Shown here piece after piece: positions 60,660-64,000 of a DNA stretch of 64,000 nucleotides. Position 1 is the first letter of the stretch. Every line of letters starts with the position of its first letter. The notes under the pieces were generated by a model. It was not told the DNA's origin, did not search any database, and saw only the letters and a program-made list of their open reading frames with translations. The position numbers and the translations under genes were made by a program. Origin of the DNA: Rugamonas sp. A1-17 (GTDB lineage Bacteria; Pseudomonadota; Gammaproteobacteria; Burkholderiales; Burkholderiaceae_D). The stretch lies in the NCBI GenBank assembly GCA_025548565.1, contig JAJLPB010000003.1:248001-312000 (forward strand), read 5' to 3'.

Positions 60660-61559
60660 TTAGGGGGGTGAAGCTGCACCGCACAATAACTCCTGGCTGC
60701 CGGCGTAGAGCTGCGACAGCCAGGTGGCGACGGTCTTGAAGCGGGCGATGGAGCCGGCGTCGCGATGGCTGAGCAGCCAGATGTCGCGCAGCACTTCGAC
60801 GCCTTCGCCGATGCGCACCAGCCCTTGCTGCCGCCCCATGATGCAGGGCAGCAGCGCCATGCCGACGCCGGCGCGGCAGGCGCGCACCATCGTGCTCAGG
60901 CTGTTCACCTTGAGCACGATGCGCTGCGGCGCTATCCGCGCCAGCCATTGCATTTCGGCGGTGCCGGCCAGCGCGTCGTCGTAGGCGATCCACGGTTGCT
61001 CGCCCCAGCGCTCGCGCGGGAGACCGGCGAAGCTGGCGTGGCCGTAGACGGCGAAACCCAGGTCGCCCAGCCTGCGCATCACCAGCGCCGCGTCCTCGCC
61101 CGGCTTGCCCAGGCGCAGGGCGAAATCGGCCTCGCGGCGGGTGAAGGACAGGTTCTGGTTTTCCGCCTGCAGCGTCAGTTGCAGATGCGGATGCTGGGCG
61201 TGCAGGGCGGGAACGTGCTCCAGCAGCCAGTAGTCAAACAGGAAGTCGATCGAGGTGATGTTGACCGGGCCGGCGGTGGCGTCGGCCTCCTGCGACGAGG
61301 CCTGCAGCATGCTCTGGACGTTGCCGTACACCGCCTCGCCATGCGCCACGAAGACCTGGCCGGCGTCGGTCAGCTGGTAGCCGGTGTTATCGCGGATGAA
61401 CAGGCGCAGCTTCAGGGACTTTTCGGCGGCGGCGATGCGGCGGCTGATGGTCGACGCGTCCACGCCCAGCTGGCGGCCGGTGGCGCTCATGTTGCCGCTG
61501 CGGGCCAGCGCCAGGATCAGCGGGATGTCGTTCCAGTCGAATTCGGTGGTTGATGGCAT
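60660..61559 (-). CDS. LysR-family transcriptional regulator
   Basis: This 299-residue protein has the N-terminal LysR helix-turn-helix (RSGNMSATGRQLGVDASTIS) and a substrate-binding domain. It belongs to the LysR type that lacks the standard MxLRxL start. It is divergent from the first alpha/beta hydrolase gene, which it probably controls. A short palindrome at 61595-61611 in the spacer is a candidate site. Confidence 0.88.
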   Translation of the reverse strand: MPSTTEFDWNDIPLILALARSGNMSATGRQLGVDASTISRRIAAAEKSLKLRLFIRDNTGYQLTDAGQVFVAHGEAVYGNVQSMLQASSQEADATAGPVNITSIDFLFDYWLLEHVPALHAQHPHLQLTLQAENQNLSFTRREADFALRLGKPGEDAALVMRRLGDLGFAVYGHASFAGLPRERWGEQPWIAYDDALAGTAEMQWLARIAPQRIVLKVNSLSTMVRACRAGVGMALLPCIMGRQQGLVRIGEGVEVLRDIWLLSHRDAGSIARFKTVATWLSQLYAGSQELLCGAASPP

Positions 61560-61594
61560 GGGTGGGGTCGGTTCGTGGCGGCGGCCTGCATTTT

Positions 61595-61611
61595 TGCAAA
61601 GTCACCTTGCA
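61595..61611. promoter_or_regulatory. Candidate LysR site between regulator and hydrolase
   Basis: TGCAAAGTCACCTTGCA is an imperfect palindrome (one mismatched pair outside the centre) lying in the 172-bp divergent spacer. It is the only clear inverted repeat there. Confidence 0.4.
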
Positions 61612-61731
61612 GGGCTGTCTGTTCCGCAAACGCGGCGGCGGGCCTAAGATTCATCCCATCGCAAGGCCAGATTTGCCGGGAACTGTAGCACAGCACCTCA
61701 ACTCCATCTATCGACTAAAAGGAAGAAAATC

Positions 61732-62583
61732 ATGCAAAACGTTACGCAAACCACCAGTACCATCACCACCCGCGACGGCGTCGAAATCTACTACAAGGAC
61801 TGGGGCCCACGCGGCGGCCAACCTGTCGTGCTGAGCCACGGCTGGCCGCTGAATGCGGATAGCTGGGAATCGGCAGCCTTCCATCTGGCCAACAATGGTT
61901 TCCGTGTCGTCACCCACGACCGCCGCGGCCACGGCCGCTCCAGCCAGCCTTGGGACGGCAACGACATGGACCACTACGCCGACGACCTGGCCCAGCTGAT
62001 CGAGGCGCTGGACCTGAAGAACATCATCCTGGCCGGCTTCTCGACCGGCGGCGGCGAGGTGGCGCGGTATGTGGGCCGCCATGGCACCGGGCGCATCGCC
62101 AAGCTGGGTTTGATTTCGGCGGTGCCGCCGCTGATGCTCAAGACCGAAACCAACCCCGGCGGCCTGCCGATGGAAGTGTTTGACGGCCTGCGCGCCGGCT
62201 CGGTCGCCAACCGTGCGCAGCTGTACCTGGACATCGCCTCGGGGCCTTTCTACGGCTACAACCGTCCGGGCGCCAAGCCGTCGCAGGGCATCATCCAGGC
62301 GTGGTATGCGCAGGGCATGCAGGCCGGCCACAAGAATACCTACGATTCGATCAAGGCCTTCTCGGAAACCGACTTCCGCGACGATCTGAAAAAGTTCGAC
62401 AAGCCGACGCTGATCATTCACGGCGACGACGACCAGATCGTGCCGATCGACGCCGCCGGCAAGGCCTCGGCCGCCATCGTCAAGCAAGCCAAGCTGATCA
62501 TTTACGCCGGGGCGCCCCACGGCCTGACCGACACGCACAAGGACCAGTTCAACGCCGACTTCCTGGCGTTTGCCCGGTCCTGA
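61732..62583 (+). CDS. Alpha/beta hydrolase (non-haem chloroperoxidase-like), cytoplasmic copy
   Basis: This 283-residue protein has the alpha/beta-hydrolase nucleophile elbow GFSTGGGEV (Ser in G-x-S-x-G), [12 protein letters not shown] at the oxyanion region and the late PHGLTDTH for the catalytic His. The family includes cofactor-free haloperoxidases and esterases. No signal peptide is present, so it is cytoplasmic. AAAGGAAGAA precedes the ATG. The following gene is a near copy with ten substitutions across about 274 shared residues. A terminator follows at 62591-62608. Confidence 0.9.
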   Translation: MQNVTQTTSTITTRDGVEIYYKDWGPRGGQPVVLSHGWPLNADSWESAAFHLANNGFRVVTHDRRGHGRSSQPWDGNDMDHYADDLAQLIEALDLKNIILAGFSTGGGEVARYVGRHGTGRIAKLGLISAVPPLMLKTETNPGGLPMEVFDGLRAGSVANRAQLYLDIASGPFYGYNRPGAKPSQGIIQAWYAQGMQAGHKNTYDSIKAFSETDFRDDLKKFDKPTLIIHGDDDQIVPIDAAGKASAAIVKQAKLIIYAGAPHGLTDTHKDQFNADFLAFARS

Positions 62584-62590
62584 TAGGCGG

Positions 62591-62608
62591 GGCCGCCCTC
62601 GGGCGGCC
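62591..62608 (+). terminator. Rho-independent terminator of the first hydrolase
   Basis: GGCCGCCCTCGGGCGGCC forms a strong GC stem, followed by TTAAATTATTT. It lies 7 bp after the stop codon. Confidence 0.6.
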
Positions 62609-62624
62609 TTAAATTATTTAATTA

Positions 62625-62714
62625 AATAGCTTGCTATTGAATTGTTGACGATATATATTGTCGACATGGGCAGCACGAAACGCCCGAACAAGACACATGA
62701 AATAGCTCGCTACT
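62625..62714. promoter_or_regulatory. Palindrome-rich promoter region of the Tat hydrolase
   Basis: Three inverted repeats are visible: AATAGCTTGCTATT (62625-62638), a 22-bp imperfect palindrome with arms GTTGAC/GTCGAC (62644-62665, TATA-rich centre), and AATAGCTCGCTACT (62701-62714). The region is much more AT-rich than surrounding sequence. Such symmetrical sites suit MarR- or TetR-type regulators; none is encoded next to it. Confidence 0.5.
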
Positions 62715-62746
62715 AAATCGTAAACTACTTAAAAATGGAGTTCGCC

Positions 62747-63742
62747 ATGAATAAATCTTCCCAATCCCAAGCAATGAACCCATCCCGTCGTTCCGCCTTG
62801 TTCGGTGGTGCTGGTGCGGCGGCGGCTGCCGTCGCTCTTCCGCTGGCGGCTTTCGCCGGCGGTAGTGCGCAGGCCGCTCCTGTCGTTCGCGGCGGCGCTG
62901 TCAGCAAGACCGGCAGCACCATCACCACCCGCGACGGCGTTGAGATCTACTACAAGGATTGGGGCCCGCGCACGGGCCAGCCTGTTGTGCTGAGCCACGG
63001 CTGGCCGCTGAACGCCGACAGCTGGGAATCGGCAGCCTTCCATCTGGCGAATAACGGTTTCCGTGTCATCACCCACGACCGCCGCGGCCATGGCCGTTCC
63101 AGCCAGCCTTGGGACGGCAACGACATGGACCACTACGCCGACGACCTGGCGCAACTGATCGAAGCGCTGGACCTGAAGAACATCATCCTGGCCGGCTTCT
63201 CGACCGGTGGCGGCGAAGTGGCGCGTTATGTGGGCCGCCACGGCACCAAGCGCATCGCCAAGCTGGGCCTGATCTCGGCCGTGCCGCCGCTGATGCTCAA
63301 GACCGCTACCAACCCGGGCGGCCTGCCGATGGAAGTGTTCGACGGCATCCGTGCCGGCTCGGTCGCCAACCGTGCGCAGCTGTACCTGGACATCGCCTCG
63401 GGGCCTTTCTACGGCTACAACCGTCCGGGCGCCAAGCCGTCGCAGGGCATCATCCAGGCGTGGTATGCGCAGGGCATGCAGGCCGGCCACAAGAACACCT
63501 ACGATTCGATCAAGGCCTTCTCGGAAACCGATTTCCGTGACGACTTGAAGAAATTCGACAAGCCGACGCTGATCATCCACGGCGACGACGACCAGATCGT
63601 GCCGATCGATGCCGCCGGCAAGGCCTCGGCCGCCATCGTCAAGCACGCCAAGCTGATCGTCTACCCAGGCGCGCCGCACGGCTTGACCGATACGCACAAG
63701 GACAAGTTCAACGCCGACTTCCTGGCGTTCGCCCAGTCCTAA
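62747..63742 (+). CDS. Alpha/beta hydrolase, Tat-exported paralogue
   Basis: This 331-residue protein has a twin-arginine signal (SRRSALFGG, then a hydrophobic segment ending AQA). The rest matches the hydrolase at 61732 almost completely, with the same GFSTGGGEV nucleophile motif. It should act in the periplasm. The ATG at 62747 follows TGGAG; an ATG at 62735 overlaps that site. DNA identity with the first copy is complete over 143 bp (62194-62336 and 63353-63495), indicating recent duplication or gene conversion. A terminator follows at 63747-63776. Confidence 0.9.
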   Translation: MNKSSQSQAMNPSRRSALFGGAGAAAAAVALPLAAFAGGSAQAAPVVRGGAVSKTGSTITTRDGVEIYYKDWGPRTGQPVVLSHGWPLNADSWESAAFHLANNGFRVITHDRRGHGRSSQPWDGNDMDHYADDLAQLIEALDLKNIILAGFSTGGGEVARYVGRHGTKRIAKLGLISAVPPLMLKTATNPGGLPMEVFDGIRAGSVANRAQLYLDIASGPFYGYNRPGAKPSQGIIQAWYAQGMQAGHKNTYDSIKAFSETDFRDDLKKFDKPTLIIHGDDDQIVPIDAAGKASAAIVKHAKLIVYPGAPHGLTDTHKDKFNADFLAFAQS

Positions 63743-63746
63743 AACG

Positions 63747-63776
63747 AACACAGGGCCCCTCGAGGGCCCTGTGTTT
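63747..63776 (+). terminator. Rho-independent terminator of the Tat hydrolase
   Basis: AACACAGGGCCC (63747-63758) pairs with GGGCCCTGTGTT (63764-63775), followed by a short T run. It lies 4 bp after the stop codon. Confidence 0.7.
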
Positions 63777-63803
63777 GCGGTTTCTACGTGCTATATTGCA
63801 AGT

Positions 63804-64000
63804 ATGAGAGCGCACCTGATGACACTGACCATGCTGTGCGTTGGCGTGTTCCACGGCGCCGCGCGGAGCGAGGTCATCAATGTGTACACCAGCGCTCGTG
63901 TCGCGCCTCTGGTGGTCGGCGACGGCAGCGGCATCTATCCCGACCTGGTGGCTTACCTGAACCGCAAGAAGCTCGACCAGTTGAGCTTCAAACTGGTTTA
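63804..64000 (+). CDS. Periplasmic solute-binding-type protein, 5' part
   Basis: About 65 codons are visible before the right edge, so this gene is partial. A signal-peptide-like segment (MTLTMLCVGVFHGAARS) is followed by VINVYTSARVAPLVVGDGSG and IYPDLVAYLNRKK, resembling the start of SBP_bac_3-type (amino-acid-like) binding proteins. The assignment is tentative because most of the protein lies outside the window. Confidence 0.5.
   Translation, partial: MRAHLMTLTMLCVGVFHGAARSEVINVYTSARVAPLVVGDGSGIYPDLVAYLNRKKLDQLSFKLV

Overview
The window is GC-rich, densely coded DNA from a heterotrophic Gram-negative bacterium. The gene content (TonB-dependent sugar receptors, a PEP-CTERM protein, fused isobutyryl-CoA mutase, one-polypeptide indolepyruvate:ferredoxin oxidoreductase, tad pilus) fits a betaproteobacterium of the Oxalobacteraceae (Massilia/Duganella-like). 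This placement is inference; there is no rRNA or tRNA here to test it.

Layout. 1-1275: 5' part of a xanthine-dehydrogenase iron-sulfur/FAD gene (minus). 1450-7244: beta-glucan locus (GH30, GH5, TonB receptor) with two LacI-type operators but no local regulator. 7263-7661: EF-hand protein. 7903-16061: purine/nucleoside uptake and salvage locus, with a minus operon (Tsx-like porin, BMP binding protein, Rieske oxygenase, guanine-type deaminase), a GntR regulator, and a divergent plus operon (ABC ATPase and two permeases). 16259-18235: PAS chemoreceptor and a small ferredoxin. 18254-20100: TetR/SDR cassette followed by a mosaic of gene fragments. 20071-25152: AraC/CMD pair, a hypothetical gene, a MoaD-like/BNR-repeat pair, and a TetR/metallo-hydrolase pair. 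25153-25323: palindromic repeat cluster. 25795-34946: alpha-glucoside locus (TonB receptor, LacI, GH65 phosphorylase, beta-phosphoglucomutase, MFS transporter, LacI). 34928-35022: perfect 45-bp inverted repeat. 35004-35930: RidA/SoxR pair with a SoxR-like box. 36228-38320: pectate lyase and PEP-CTERM protein. 38359-46514: icmF, indolepyruvate oxidoreductase, LysR. 46646-48913: convergent HD-GYP and GGDEF genes. 49380-59452: tad/Flp pilus operon. 59533-60535: head-GIN protein and a small exported peptide. 60660-63742: LysR and two nearly identical alpha/beta hydrolases, the second with a Tat signal. 63804-64000: start of a solute-binding protein.

Two sugar loci each link outer-membrane uptake to degrading enzymes under LacI-type operators. 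The nucleoside locus links an outer-membrane channel, a binding protein, an ABC importer and purine-modifying enzymes. c-di-GMP turnover genes lie immediately before the pilus operon.

The least explained features are four: palindromic elements that supply the C-termini of two convergent genes; the gene-fragment scar around 19.7-20.1 kb; the MoaD-like/BNR pair; and a non-standard AAA-type ATPase inside the tad operon. I found no transposase, CRISPR array, tRNA or rRNA.
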